From positions 85,477-149,476 of the forward strand of contig NZ_SDLT01000019.1 of NCBI RefSeq assembly GCF_004522235.1: 64,000 nucleotides of DNA. Direction: 5' to 3'. The notes beneath the pieces are model-generated. The model had not been told where the DNA came from. It saw only the letters and a program-made list of their open reading frames with translations, and did no database searches. This stretch comes from Amycolatopsis nivea. Its GTDB lineage: Bacteria; Actinomycetota; Actinomycetes; Mycobacteriales; Pseudonocardiaceae. The position numbers were made by a program, and so were the translations under genes. This document shows positions 34,496 through 42,864 of the stretch, piece after piece (position 1 is the first letter of the stretch; each line of letters begins with the position of its first letter).

Positions 34496-35545
34496 ATGAC
34501 CTCCCGGCGGATCGCAGTGACCGGCGCGACCGGCAACATCGGCACCGCGACAGTGCGCGCCCTGGCAGCCGACCCGGATGTCGAGGCGATCACCGGCCTC
34601 GAACGGCGTCCGGCGGGCATTCCGCCGCCCAAGACGGAGTACGTCGGCGTCGACGTGGCGCACGACGACCTGGCACCCGTGCTCCGCGACGCCGACACAG
34701 TCGTCCACCTGGCATGGCTCTTCCAGCCGACCCACCGCCCGGACCTCACCTGGGAGACGAACGTCCGCGGCTCGCTCCGGCTGTTCGAGGCCGCCGCGGC
34801 AGCCGGGGTGTCGACGCTGGTCGTGGCGTCCTCGGTCGGGGCCTACTCCCCCGCCGCCGACGATCGCCCGGTCAGCGAGGACTACCCGACGCACGGCTGG
34901 CCGGGCGCGGCCTATCCGCGCGAAAAGGCGTACGTGGAAAGGCTTCTGGACTCCTTCGAACGCGCCCATCCGGAGATCCGGGTGGTCCGCGTCCGGCCCG
35001 GGTTCGTCTTTCAGCGCACCGCGTCGACCGAGCAGCGGCGGTTGTTCGCCGGGCCGTTCGTGCCCGGCAGCCTGCTCCGGCCCGGTCTGGTGCCGATCGT
35101 GCCGGACATCCCGGGGCTGCGGTTCCAGGTCGTGCACGCGGACGACCTCGCCGACGCCATCCGGCGCTGTGTGCTGCGGCCGGTGTCGGGTGCGTTCAAC
35201 ATCGCGACCGATCCGGTGGTCGACCCGCGGCTGCTGGCCGGGCTGCTGCGCGCGCGGCGGGTACCGGTCCCGGCCGGGCTGGTCAAGCCCGCGCTCGCGG
35301 CGGCTTGGCGGATGCATCTGGTGCCCGCGACGCCCGGCCTCTTCGACACGGTGCTGCGGCTGCCGGTGATGGACACGTCGCGGGCGCGGTCCGAACTGGA
35401 ATGGCAGCCGGAGTGGTCGGCCGAGGAGACCGTAAGCGAGTTCCTGCACGGGTTACGCCGCGGGCAGGGCGGGGGTACTCCGCCGCTGGCTCCGGACGAG
35501 CATCGGGGGCACGAGATCGCAACGGGCGTCGGGCAGCGGCCCTGA
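34496..35545 (+). CDS. NAD-dependent epimerase/dehydratase (extended SDR)
   Basis: 349 residues from ATG 34496. Rossmann GATGNIG (about 9-15), catalytic Ser in VVASSVGAYSPA, Y-x3-K as YPREK and an Arg-rich RVRPGFVFQR loop place it in the extended (atypical) SDR group acting on nucleotide sugars or similar. An upstream in-frame ATG at 34307 is a duplicated copy of the start and is less likely. The C-terminal 30 residues are Gly/Pro-rich and poorly conserved-looking. Its substrate is unknown. It ends 14 bp before palindrome P2. Confidence 0.83.
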   Translation: MTSRRIAVTGATGNIGTATVRALAADPDVEAITGLERRPAGIPPPKTEYVGVDVAHDDLAPVLRDADTVVHLAWLFQPTHRPDLTWETNVRGSLRLFEAAAAAGVSTLVVASSVGAYSPAADDRPVSEDYPTHGWPGAAYPREKAYVERLLDSFERAHPEIRVVRVRPGFVFQRTASTEQRRLFAGPFVPGSLLRPGLVPIVPDIPGLRFQVVHADDLADAIRRCVLRPVSGAFNIATDPVVDPRLLAGLLRARRVPVPAGLVKPALAAAWRMHLVPATPGLFDTVLRLPVMDTSRARSELEWQPEWSAEETVSEFLHGLRRGQGGGTPPLAPDEHRGHEIATGVGQRP

Positions 35546-35558
35546 GTCGCGGGCGCCC

Positions 35559-35613
35559 GTACGTGAGGGGAACCCTCACGGAATCTGATTCCGTCAGGGT
35601 TCCCCTCACGTAC
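35559..35613. repeat. 55-bp palindrome P2, between convergent genes
   Basis: 27-bp arms with one mismatch around a single central base, core CGGAATCTGATTCCG. Same family as the palindromes at 26622 and 46488, with different but complementary arms. It is a probable bidirectional terminator for the epimerase (+) and the flavodoxin-like gene (-). Confidence 0.78.
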
Positions 35614-35621
35614 CTCCAGCG

Positions 35622-36221
35622 TCACGAAGCTGGGTACTGCTGCTTCCCCAGCAACTCAGCCAAATGCACCGCGTTGCGGACCAGCGTCGCGTTCGTCGAG
35701 GCGACCGCTTCCGGCGTCTCGTCCAGGTCCTGGTAATCGCCGCCCTTCATCGCCTCCCCGTTCCAGTACGTGCCGCCCTGGGCAGGGATGGTGAAGCCGA
35801 TGTCGTTGAGCGACTGGAAAAGATCCGCGGTGATCTTGTGCGCCCCGTCCTCGTTGCCGACCACCGCGACGACCCCGACCTTGCCGAACATCCCCGGCCG
35901 GCCCTCGTCGTCGGTCTCGGACTGTTCGGCGTTCAGCCGTTCCACCACGCGCTGCGCGATGCTGGACATGTGCCCGACCCAGGTCGGCGTCGAGATCAGC
36001 ACGATGTCCGCGGCCGCGACCTTGCGCCGGATTTCCGGCCATTCGTCGCCGTCGCCCATGTCCGCCTCGATGCCGGGGCGCATGTCATGGTCGGCCACCC
36101 GGACCAGTTCGCCGGTCACTCCCCGTTCCGCGAACAGGTCGAGCAGCTGCCGGGCGATCAGGTCGCTGCTGGAGCGGTCCGGCGAGCGCTTGAGGGTGCA
36201 GCCTAGGGCGAGAACACGCAT
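35622..36221 (-). CDS. Flavodoxin-like NADPH-dependent FMN reductase
   Basis: 199 residues. It opens with MRVLALGCTLKRSPDRSSSD, the phosphate loop of FMN_red proteins, and has STPTWVGHMSSIAQRVVERL (FMN-binding loop) and VVGNEDGAHKITADLFQSLNDIGFTIPAQGGTYW. GGAGG sits 9 nt before ATG 36221. The start lies 137 nt inside the UDP-glucose dehydrogenase frame. It is last in the seven-gene heptose operon and may provide redox cover under stress. Confidence 0.87.
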   Translation of the reverse strand: MRVLALGCTLKRSPDRSSSDLIARQLLDLFAERGVTGELVRVADHDMRPGIEADMGDGDEWPEIRRKVAAADIVLISTPTWVGHMSSIAQRVVERLNAEQSETDDEGRPGMFGKVGVVAVVGNEDGAHKITADLFQSLNDIGFTIPAQGGTYWNGEAMKGGDYQDLDETPEAVASTNATLVRNAVHLAELLGKQQYPAS

Positions 36222-37521
36222 CAGGAACCTCCACTGGGGTGCCGACGCCGATCCGGGCGAACCCGGCCTCGGCGAGCACGTCGGGATCGAGCACATTGCG
36301 GGTGTCGACCACGACCGGCCGGTCGGCCGCTTCGGCGAGCCGGGGCCAGTCGAGGTCGCGGAACTCCGGCCATTCGGTGAGAACGGCCAGCGCGGCCGCG
36401 TCTTTCGCGACCAGATAGGGATCGTCCACGACGGTCCCTCCGTCCATTTCGGACTGGACAGCCGGGTCGTACGCGGTGACCTCGGCGCCTTGCCGGACCA
36501 GTTCGGCCGCGACCGCGACCGCCGGGGAATCGCGCACGTCGCCGGTGCCCGCCTTGAACGCCAGCCCCAGCACGCCGATCCGGACGCCGTCCAGTGAACC
36601 GTCCGGACGCCCGGTCGCCGCCGTCCGGATCGCGCGGACCATGCGCGTGCGCTGCCGGGTGTTCACCCGCACCGCGTCGCGAAGCAGCCCGAACTCGACA
36701 CCTGCCGAATCCGCCGCCCGCAACAGCGCGCTGGCGTCCTTCGGCAGGCACGATCCGCCCCAGCCGGGGCCGGGGGCCAGGAAATGCGGGCCGATCCGCG
36801 GGTCGAGGCCCATCACCGCGGCCACGTCACGGACGTCCGCGCCGCACTGTTCGCACAGTTCGGCCAGCGTGTTCGCGTACGACGCCTTCACCGCGAGGAA
36901 TCCGTTGCTGGCGTACTTGGCCAGCTCGGCGCTCGCGCTGCTCGTCCGCACGACCCTGGCTTCGGTCGGCGCGTACAACTGCGCAACCCGTTCCGCGACA
37001 GGCGAATCCGGCGGGTCGGCACCGACGACCACCCGGTCCGGGCACCGGAAGTCGTGCACCACATGGCCTTCGCGCAGGAACTCGGGATTGCTGACCACGG
37101 GAAGGTCGGCGCGGCCGAGATACTCCGGGACGAGCTGCGCGGTCCCGACCGGCACGGTCGATTTCGTCACCACGATCGTGCCCGGCGCGAGCACTCGCCC
37201 GAGGTCGCCGAGCGCACTGCGGAGCGCACGCAAATCCGGGGTGCCGTCATCGCCAGGCGGGGTCGGCAGGCACAGGAACACCACCGTCGACCCGGCGACC
37301 GCGGCGAAATCTCCGGAGAAGACGAGCGTGCCTTCCCTCAGTCCTTCGGCGACCAGCTCGGTCAGCCCCGGTTCGGCGAGGTCGACTTCTCCGGCCCGCA
37401 GCCGGGAAACCTTCGTCTCGTCAATGTCCACAGCGGACACTTGATGCCCCATCGCGGCGAAGCAGGCCTCCGTCGTCAGCCCGACGTAGCCCGCGCCGAG
37501 GACGCCGATCCGCTCAGCCAT
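36085..37521 (-). CDS. UDP-glucose 6-dehydrogenase
   Basis: 478 residues. N-terminal NAD fold GAGYVGLTTEACFA, the substrate motif FLREGHVVHDF, active-site Cys in GWGGSCLPKD and the C-terminal domain (GLAFKAGTGDVRDSPA, VVVDTRNVLD). It oxidises UDP-glucose to UDP-glucuronate, which feeds the UDP-glucuronate decarboxylase at 42865. The last 46 residues, overlapping the next gene, are Arg/Pro-rich and atypical; relatives normally end near the VGTP segment. It overlaps the upstream GT9 gene by 8 bp. Confidence 0.92.
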   Translation of the reverse strand: MAERIGVLGAGYVGLTTEACFAAMGHQVSAVDIDETKVSRLRAGEVDLAEPGLTELVAEGLREGTLVFSGDFAAVAGSTVVFLCLPTPPGDDGTPDLRALRSALGDLGRVLAPGTIVVTKSTVPVGTAQLVPEYLGRADLPVVSNPEFLREGHVVHDFRCPDRVVVGADPPDSPVAERVAQLYAPTEARVVRTSSASAELAKYASNGFLAVKASYANTLAELCEQCGADVRDVAAVMGLDPRIGPHFLAPGPGWGGSCLPKDASALLRAADSAGVEFGLLRDAVRVNTRQRTRMVRAIRTAATGRPDGSLDGVRIGVLGLAFKAGTGDVRDSPAVAVAAELVRQGAEVTAYDPAVQSEMDGGTVVDDPYLVAKDAAALAVLTEWPEFRDLDWPRLAEAADRPVVVDTRNVLDPDVLAEAGFARIGVGTPVEVPDACSRPRLHPQALAGPLQQRPDRPAAARPVRGTGSDRRTGPGGRP

Positions 37522-38452
37522 GCGACACCCCTTGGCGCAGCACCGACTGAGCGGCCGCCAGCACGCGATCCGTGCTCAGCAGCAGCAATCCGGCGTCCGG
37601 TTCGGTGCCGTGCGGGTCGCCGACGTCGCCCACCCACAGCACGACGTGCTGCGGCGCGTCCGGCGGCGGGCCCCAGCACCGCGGCGGCGTCGGGCCGAAG
37701 AGCAGGACGGACGGCGTGCCGAAAGCGGTCGCGAGGTGGCCGACGCCGGTGTCCCCGCACACCACCAGCGCCGCTTCCGCCACGAGCGCGGCCAGCTCGG
37801 CCAGCCCGGTCGCTCCGGCGAGCACCGCTTCCGGACCCAGTCCGGCTCGGGCGGCGACTTCCTCCGCCAGCTCGCGTTCGGCCGCCGCGCCGGTGAGCAC
37901 CACGCGGTGCCCGGCCCCGGCCAGGTCGCGCGCCACCTCGGCGAACCTCTCCGGCGGCCAGCGCCGGGCGGGAAACGCCGCGCCCGGGTGCACGACGACC
38001 GCCCCCGGCGCGGGACTCGGCCCGGGCGGCGGGGAAATCCGCAGGTCCCGGCGGTCGGCCGGGCATTGGCCGTACTCGATCAGCCGGCACCAGCGGTCGA
38101 CCTCGTGGATGCCCGGCGTCCAGTCCAGGCCCGGGATCTCCGGGACCGCCGGGTGCCGGTGGGTGAGCAGCGCGTCCGGCAGCACGGCCATCAGGTCGCG
38201 GATGCTCTCCGGGCCGTTGCCGTGCAGGTTCACCGCCAGCCGCGGCGGCGGGCCCGGCCAGCGCAGGGCGCCGAGGCCGGGCGTGGGGAGCAGTTCGTCC
38301 ACGGCGTCGACGAGTGCGACCAGGTCGCGCAGCCATTCCGGCGCGGCCAGCACGAGGCGGTCTTCCGGGTACGCCTGCCGCAGCCCGCGCAGTGCCGGTA
38401 CCGCGGTGAGCAGGTCGCCGATGCCGAGGGCGCGCAGAGCCAGCACGCTCAT
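37514..38452 (-). CDS. GT9 family glycosyltransferase (heptosyltransferase-like)
   Basis: 312 residues. It starts MSVLALRALGIGDLLTAVPALRGL and has the donor-site segment LVVCGDTGVGHLATAFGTPSVLLFGP and the VHPGAAFPARRWPPERFA motif, all GT9 hallmarks. With the ADP-heptose enzymes in the same operon it is expected to transfer heptose. ATGA overlap with the SDR upstream. It differs clearly from the GT9 at 29295, so two heptosyl steps are likely. Confidence 0.88.
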   Translation of the reverse strand: MSVLALRALGIGDLLTAVPALRGLRQAYPEDRLVLAAPEWLRDLVALVDAVDELLPTPGLGALRWPGPPPRLAVNLHGNGPESIRDLMAVLPDALLTHRHPAVPEIPGLDWTPGIHEVDRWCRLIEYGQCPADRRDLRISPPPGPSPAPGAVVVHPGAAFPARRWPPERFAEVARDLAGAGHRVVLTGAAAERELAEEVAARAGLGPEAVLAGATGLAELAALVAEAALVVCGDTGVGHLATAFGTPSVLLFGPTPPRCWGPPPDAPQHVVLWVGDVGDPHGTEPDAGLLLLSTDRVLAAAQSVLRQGVSHG

Positions 38453-39135
38453 GGCCAGGAACCTTCCTCGGAAGCGCACACGACCAGCTCCCGCACCTCC
38501 GCGTCCGGCGGCTGGCCGAGGGCGAACACCACCGTCCCGGCGACGTGTCCCGGCCGGTTCAGCTTCGCGTCCGCGGGCGGCCGGTACTGCTCCGTCCGGT
38601 CGTCGAAGAAGCGGGTCCACATCCCGCCCGGCACGAGCAGCGTCACGCCGACCCGGCCCGCCAGCTCCGCGGCCAGCGCCCGAGTGAAACCGACGACGCC
38701 GAATTTCGAGGCGCAGTAAGCGGTCGCGTCGCTGACTGCCTTGATGCCGAGCGTCGAGGACACGGTGACGATCCGGCCGTGGGACTGCTCCAAATACGGC
38801 AGCGCGGCCCGCACCACGGCGACCGTGCCGAGGAGGTTCACGTGCACGACCCGCTCCCAGTCCTTCGCCGGGACCTCGCCGAGCGGACCGCACGCGTCGA
38901 TCCCCGCGGCGGTCACCACCCCGTCGAGTCCGCCCGCCCGTTCGGCGACCTCGCGCACGGCTTCCTCGGCCGCCGCGGAGTCCGCGAGATCGACCTGCAC
39001 GTAGTCCACCCCGTCGGCGGGCCGGGCGCGGTCGAGCACCCACGGGGTGCCGCCTTCCGCGCGGACCGCTTCGACCGTCGCGGCACCGAGGCCGGACGCG
39101 CCGCCGGTGATCAGGACATTGCCAAGAGAACGCAT
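38449..39135 (-). CDS. Short-chain dehydrogenase (FabG-like)
   Basis: 228 residues from ATG 39135 (GAGGGAGTCTG upstream). TGGASGLG cofactor loop, VVTAAGID for NNAG, Ser in VTVSSTLG, YCASK. It is a classical NAD(P)-dependent SDR. Its place between HldE and a GT9 suggests a sugar-modifying oxidoreductase; it is too short and differently built to be the ADP-heptose epimerase HldD. Substrate unknown. Confidence 0.87.
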   Translation of the reverse strand: MRSLGNVLITGGASGLGAATVEAVRAEGGTPWVLDRARPADGVDYVQVDLADSAAAEEAVREVAERAGGLDGVVTAAGIDACGPLGEVPAKDWERVVHVNLLGTVAVVRAALPYLEQSHGRIVTVSSTLGIKAVSDATAYCASKFGVVGFTRALAAELAGRVGVTLLVPGGMWTRFFDDRTEQYRPPADAKLNRPGHVAGTVVFALGQPPDAEVRELVVCASEEGSWP

Positions 39136-39152
39136 CAGACTCCCTCGAAGAT

Positions 39153-40520
39153 TCACCGGCCGGCCGCGGCGGCGACCAGCCTCGTCGTCGAATAGCCGGG
39201 CAGGGTCGGCACCAGCGCGACCTCGCCGCCGTACCGCTCGACCACCGCCCGTTCGGGCAGCTCCGCCTCGGCGTAATCGCCGCCCTTCACCCACACGTCC
39301 GGCCGCAGCCGTTCCAGGATCGCCACCGGGGACGATTCGTCGAAGACCGCCACCGCGTCCACAACGGACAGTGCGGTCAGCAGGCGGGCCCGGTCCTGCG
39401 CGGACAGCAGCGGACGGCCCGGGCCTTTCAGCCGGCGCACGGAACTGTCCGAATTCACGCACACCACGAGTGCGTCGCCGAGAGCGCGCGCCTGACGGAG
39501 CAGGCTGACGTGCCCGGGGTGCAGGAGATCGAAACAGCCGCCGGTCGCGACGAGCCGCCCGCCACCCGCGCGGACTCGTTCCGCTACCGCAGAGGCATTT
39601 CCCGCCGAGAAATCCGGAGCGTCCTCAATGGACATCCGGCCTTCCTCGACGGACAGTGCGCTGGCCCCGCCCGCGGCGACAAACCGAGCTGCCGCCTCGA
39701 CCGCGACGCGCACTGCCTCCGTAACCGAAGCACCGTCGAGCAATCCGGCCGCCACAGCCGCGGCGAACCGGTCGCCCGCGCCGCAGGTATCCGTCGCGCT
39801 GCCGCTGACCTTCGCACCGTCCGGCACCGAAATCCGCCGCACCGACCTGCCGTCGTCCACCAACGCGCCCCGCGAACCGATCGTCACCGCGACCGCGTCG
39901 GCGTGCCAGCGTTCCCGCAGCAGACCCGGCAACTCGAGCGCGTCCGGCACCACCGTGGTGGCCTCGCTGGCGTTCGGCGTGACCAGTCGTGTTCCCGGCA
40001 CCGGCTCGGCACCGCGCGGATGCGGGTCCCACACCACCGGAATTTCGGCCGCCAGTTCGGTCAGCACCTCTCGCAGCCGCGGGTTCCGCGTGATGCCCCG
40101 GCCGTAGTCGGCCACCAGGATCGCCCCGGCACTGCGCAACGCGCGCTCCGCCCGATCCGGCAGAACGTCGGCGGACGCGGTTCCTTCGCCGGAATCCAAG
40201 CGCACCAACGATTGTCCGGCCGCGCGGATCCGGGTCTTCGACACGGTGCTGCCCTCTAGCGGGACCGGCACCAACGTCACCTCCGGTTCGAGCAGACCGG
40301 CGAGCGTGCGGGCGGAACGATCGTCGCCGAGCGCGGTCACGAGGACCACCTCGGCAGCCGACCGGGCCGCCAGCAGCGCGGCGAGACCCGCTCCGCCGGC
40401 GCGCAGCCACCGGCTGGTCACGTCGACGACCGGGACCGGCGCGTCCGGGCACAGCCGCTCGGCGACGCCCTCGGCATCGACGTCGAGGAACACGTCGCCG
40501 ACCACCACCAGCGGCTTCAC
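39153..40520 (-). CDS. hldE: HldE-type bifunctional heptose kinase/ADP-heptose synthase
   Basis: 455 residues from GTG 40520. The N-terminal PfkB kinase domain (1-300) has the ATP/catalytic signature SGSATDTCGAGDRFAA. The C-terminal nucleotidyltransferase (320-455) has GGCFDLLHPGHV with the HxGH motif and VWVKGGDYAE. The pair makes D-glycero-beta-D-manno-heptose 1,7-bisphosphate and, after GmhB, ADP-heptose. The neighbouring gmhA (GTGA overlap) and the GmhB fusion at 30293 complete the route. The cofactor base could differ from ADP but the layout is that of HldE. Confidence 0.92.
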   Translation of the reverse strand: MKPLVVVGDVFLDVDAEGVAERLCPDAPVPVVDVTSRWLRAGGAGLAALLAARSAAEVVLVTALGDDRSARTLAGLLEPEVTLVPVPLEGSTVSKTRIRAAGQSLVRLDSGEGTASADVLPDRAERALRSAGAILVADYGRGITRNPRLREVLTELAAEIPVVWDPHPRGAEPVPGTRLVTPNASEATTVVPDALELPGLLRERWHADAVAVTIGSRGALVDDGRSVRRISVPDGAKVSGSATDTCGAGDRFAAAVAAGLLDGASVTEAVRVAVEAAARFVAAGGASALSVEEGRMSIEDAPDFSAGNASAVAERVRAGGGRLVATGGCFDLLHPGHVSLLRQARALGDALVVCVNSDSSVRRLKGPGRPLLSAQDRARLLTALSVVDAVAVFDESSPVAILERLRPDVWVKGGDYAEAELPERAVVERYGGEVALVPTLPGYSTTRLVAAAAGR

Positions 40521-41077
40521 GCGGGCACCCCGAGCGCGTCGTCCAGGGCTTCGCACAGCGCGTGCACCAACGCCAGATGCAGTTCCTGCACGGTGGCCAC
40601 GCTCGGCGCGTCGACCGCCACCGCGTCGTCGCACAGCGCGGCGAGCGGATTCGGAGCCGGTCCGGTGAACGCCCAGGTGGTCACACCCAGCTCGTGCGCC
40701 GCCTTCGCCGCCGCGACGACGTTTTGGCTGCTGCCGCTGGTCGACAGGCAGACGAGCACGTCGCCGGGCCGTCCGTGTGCGCGGACCTGGCGGGCGAACA
40801 GTTCGGCCTCGTCGTAATCGTTGCCGATCGCGGTCAGCGCCGAGGTGTCGGCGTGCAGCGCGATCGCCGACAGCGGACGGCGCTCGCGTCGAAACCGGCC
40901 CACCAGCTCGCCGGTCAAGTGCTGGGCTTCGGCGGCGCTCCCGCCGTTGCCGCACGCGAGCAACCGCCCGCCGTTCTCGAAAACACTGGCCAGATATGCG
41001 CCCCACTCGGCAATGCGCGGGGTCGCGAAGCGCAATCGTTGCGCGGCCGAACACAAGTCGGCGAAGTGGTCTGCCAT
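40517..41077 (-). CDS. gmhA: Phosphoheptose isomerase (sedoheptulose 7-phosphate isomerase)
   Basis: 186 residues, normal length. The SIS fold has GNGGSAAEAQHLTGELVGRF, STSGSSQNVVAAAKAA and the zinc/active-site segment VQELHLALVHALCE. It converts sedoheptulose 7-phosphate to D-glycero-D-manno-heptose 7-phosphate, the first committed step. AGGAGACGCCGTC supports ATG 41077. Second gene of the operon. Confidence 0.93.
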   Translation of the reverse strand: MADHFADLCSAAQRLRFATPRIAEWGAYLASVFENGGRLLACGNGGSAAEAQHLTGELVGRFRRERRPLSAIALHADTSALTAIGNDYDEAELFARQVRAHGRPGDVLVCLSTSGSSQNVVAAAKAAHELGVTTWAFTGPAPNPLAALCDDAVAVDAPSVATVQELHLALVHALCEALDDALGVPA

Positions 41078-41097
41078 GACGGCGTCTCCTCGAAAAG

Positions 41098-42732
41098 TCA
41101 GCGGCTCCGGTGACGCCGGACCAGGAACGGTCCCAACGCCAGAACATCCACCGGAGCCGAACCGAAACACTCCAACGCGTCGCGCGGGGAATCGACCATC
41201 GGCCGCCCCGCGGTGTTCAGGCTCGTATTGACGACGACCGGAAGACCGGTCCGGTCCGCGAATCCGGAAAGCATTCGCGCGGTGCGCGGATCGTCGGCCG
41301 GGTCGACGGTCTGCACCCGGGCGGTACCGTCCACATGGGTCACCGCGGGCAGCCGTTCGCGCCACGCTTCGGCAACGTCGTGCACGAAAAGCATGTAGGG
41401 ACTGGGGAACGGGCCGCGCGAGAAGATCTCCTCCGCGCGGTCGGCGAGCACCATCGGGGCGACCGGACGGAACTGCTCGCGGCCCTTCACGTCGTTGAGC
41501 CGCTCCAGATTCCCGGCGCGGCCGGGGTGCGCGAGCAGCGACCGGCGCCCGAGCGCACGCGGGCCGAATTCGGCGCGGCCTTGGAACCAGGCCACGATCT
41601 GGTCGTCCGCCAATGCCTCCGCCACCGCGTCCGAGACGTCGTCCGGACGTTCGTAATCCAGTTTCGCCTTCTGCAGAATGGCTTCCAGCTCGTCGTCCGT
41701 CCATTCGCGACCGAGCGCGGCGCCGGACATCGGTTCGATCCGCTCCCCCGCGTCGGCCGCCAGCTGAAGTGCCGCGCCGAGCGCGGTTCCCGCGTCCCCG
41801 GCGGCGGGCTGGATCCAGATCGACTCGAAGGGGCTTTCCGCGTGCAGGCGGGTGTTGGCCACGCAGTTGAGCGCGATGCCACCGGCCAGGGTCAAGGTCC
41901 GCTGCCCGGTCCGGTCGTGCAGCCAGCGAGCGAGGTCGAGCAGCACTTCCTCCAGCACCTGCTGGACGCTGGACGCGAGATCCGCGTGCCGACGCGTCAG
42001 TTCGTCGCCAGGAGAACAGCGCGGCGCGAGGGCGGACCAGTCGATCAATTCCGTGCGAAATCCCCCGTCCCCGGTTACGTAAACGCACTCGCGGAGATAG
42101 TCAAGATGGACCGGTCCACCATAGGACGCCAGTGCCATCACTTTGTATTCGTCGCTCGACCGCGCGAATCCCAAGTGCTCGGTGAGGTCTTCGTAGAACA
42201 GGCCGAGCGAATGCGGAAGCTTTTGCGCGGCAAGCTCTTTGAACCGTCCGTCGCGATACTCGCCAGCCAGATATGACGTGCTTTCGCCGCGTCCGTCCGC
42301 GACCAAAACCGCCGAATCGCCCGGCGGTCCGGCGAGTGCCGCCGAAGCGGCGTGCGCGACGTGGTGCCGGACGAACCGGACCTTCTTCTGGTCGAGTCCG
42401 GGAAGTTCGCTGGCAAGGAATTTCGGGGCGCGGCGGGCGAATTCGGTACGCAGTTCCTCGCCGCTGGGGTCGTGTCCGGCGAGACCGGGTTCGACCAGGT
42501 CCGGATCGTAGGAGAACCCGACCGCGTCGAGGTCCGCCGCGGTGAGCCCGGCCCGTTCCAGGCACCAGCGGGCAGCCTGGCCCGGCTGTTCCCACGCCGA
42601 GAACGGCACCGCCTGCTTGCCGTGCTTGCGCCGGCTGAACCGCTCCTCCTCGGCCGCCGCGACGATCCGGCCGTCGACGACGAGCGCGGCGGCGGGATCG
42701 TGGAACACCGCGTTGATTCCCAGGAAGCGCAC
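41098..42732 (-). CDS. Carbamoyltransferase (NodU/TobZ/CmcH family)
   Basis: 544 residues from GTG 42732. The N-terminal ASKHA-fold starts FLGINAVFHDPAAALVVDGRIVAAAEEERFSRRKH, with metal-site histidines in FVRHHVAHAASAA. The C-terminal YrdC-like half has QGRAEFGPRALGRRSLLAHP and VNTSLNTAGRPMVDSP. It makes carbamoyl-adenylate from carbamoyl phosphate and ATP and transfers the group to a sugar hydroxyl. It is first gene of the heptose operon (carbamoyltransferase, gmhA, hldE, SDR, GT9, UGD, FMN reductase), so the product glycan or metabolite is probably O-carbamoylated. Confidence 0.93.
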   Translation of the reverse strand: MRFLGINAVFHDPAAALVVDGRIVAAAEEERFSRRKHGKQAVPFSAWEQPGQAARWCLERAGLTAADLDAVGFSYDPDLVEPGLAGHDPSGEELRTEFARRAPKFLASELPGLDQKKVRFVRHHVAHAASAALAGPPGDSAVLVADGRGESTSYLAGEYRDGRFKELAAQKLPHSLGLFYEDLTEHLGFARSSDEYKVMALASYGGPVHLDYLRECVYVTGDGGFRTELIDWSALAPRCSPGDELTRRHADLASSVQQVLEEVLLDLARWLHDRTGQRTLTLAGGIALNCVANTRLHAESPFESIWIQPAAGDAGTALGAALQLAADAGERIEPMSGAALGREWTDDELEAILQKAKLDYERPDDVSDAVAEALADDQIVAWFQGRAEFGPRALGRRSLLAHPGRAGNLERLNDVKGREQFRPVAPMVLADRAEEIFSRGPFPSPYMLFVHDVAEAWRERLPAVTHVDGTARVQTVDPADDPRTARMLSGFADRTGLPVVVNTSLNTAGRPMVDSPRDALECFGSAPVDVLALGPFLVRRHRSR

Positions 42733-42786
42733 CCGTTCACCCCTTCTCCGGCGGGGCGGACCCGGTGGCCCGCCGTCCCGGGAGCA

Positions 42787-42811
42787 CTACCCGGCGAAGT
42801 CGGGGATAAAC
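42787..42811 (-). promoter_or_regulatory. SigB/SigF-type promoter for the seven-gene heptose operon
   Basis: GTTT-N15-GGGTAG on the minus strand (-10 42787-42792, -35 42808-42811), 55 bp before GTG 42732. It is the only promoter-like site seen for the operon ending at 35622. Confidence 0.65.
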
Positions 42812-42864
42812 GAATCAGCCGGAAAAGCCCAGGACGTCGCTACTCCGCGAAGCGACGCACCCGG

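Noticed and set aside
38449..39135. SDR as the ADP-heptose epimerase HldD
   Set aside because: It is a 228-residue classical SDR with YCASK and no extended substrate-binding domain; HldD is a larger extended SDR.
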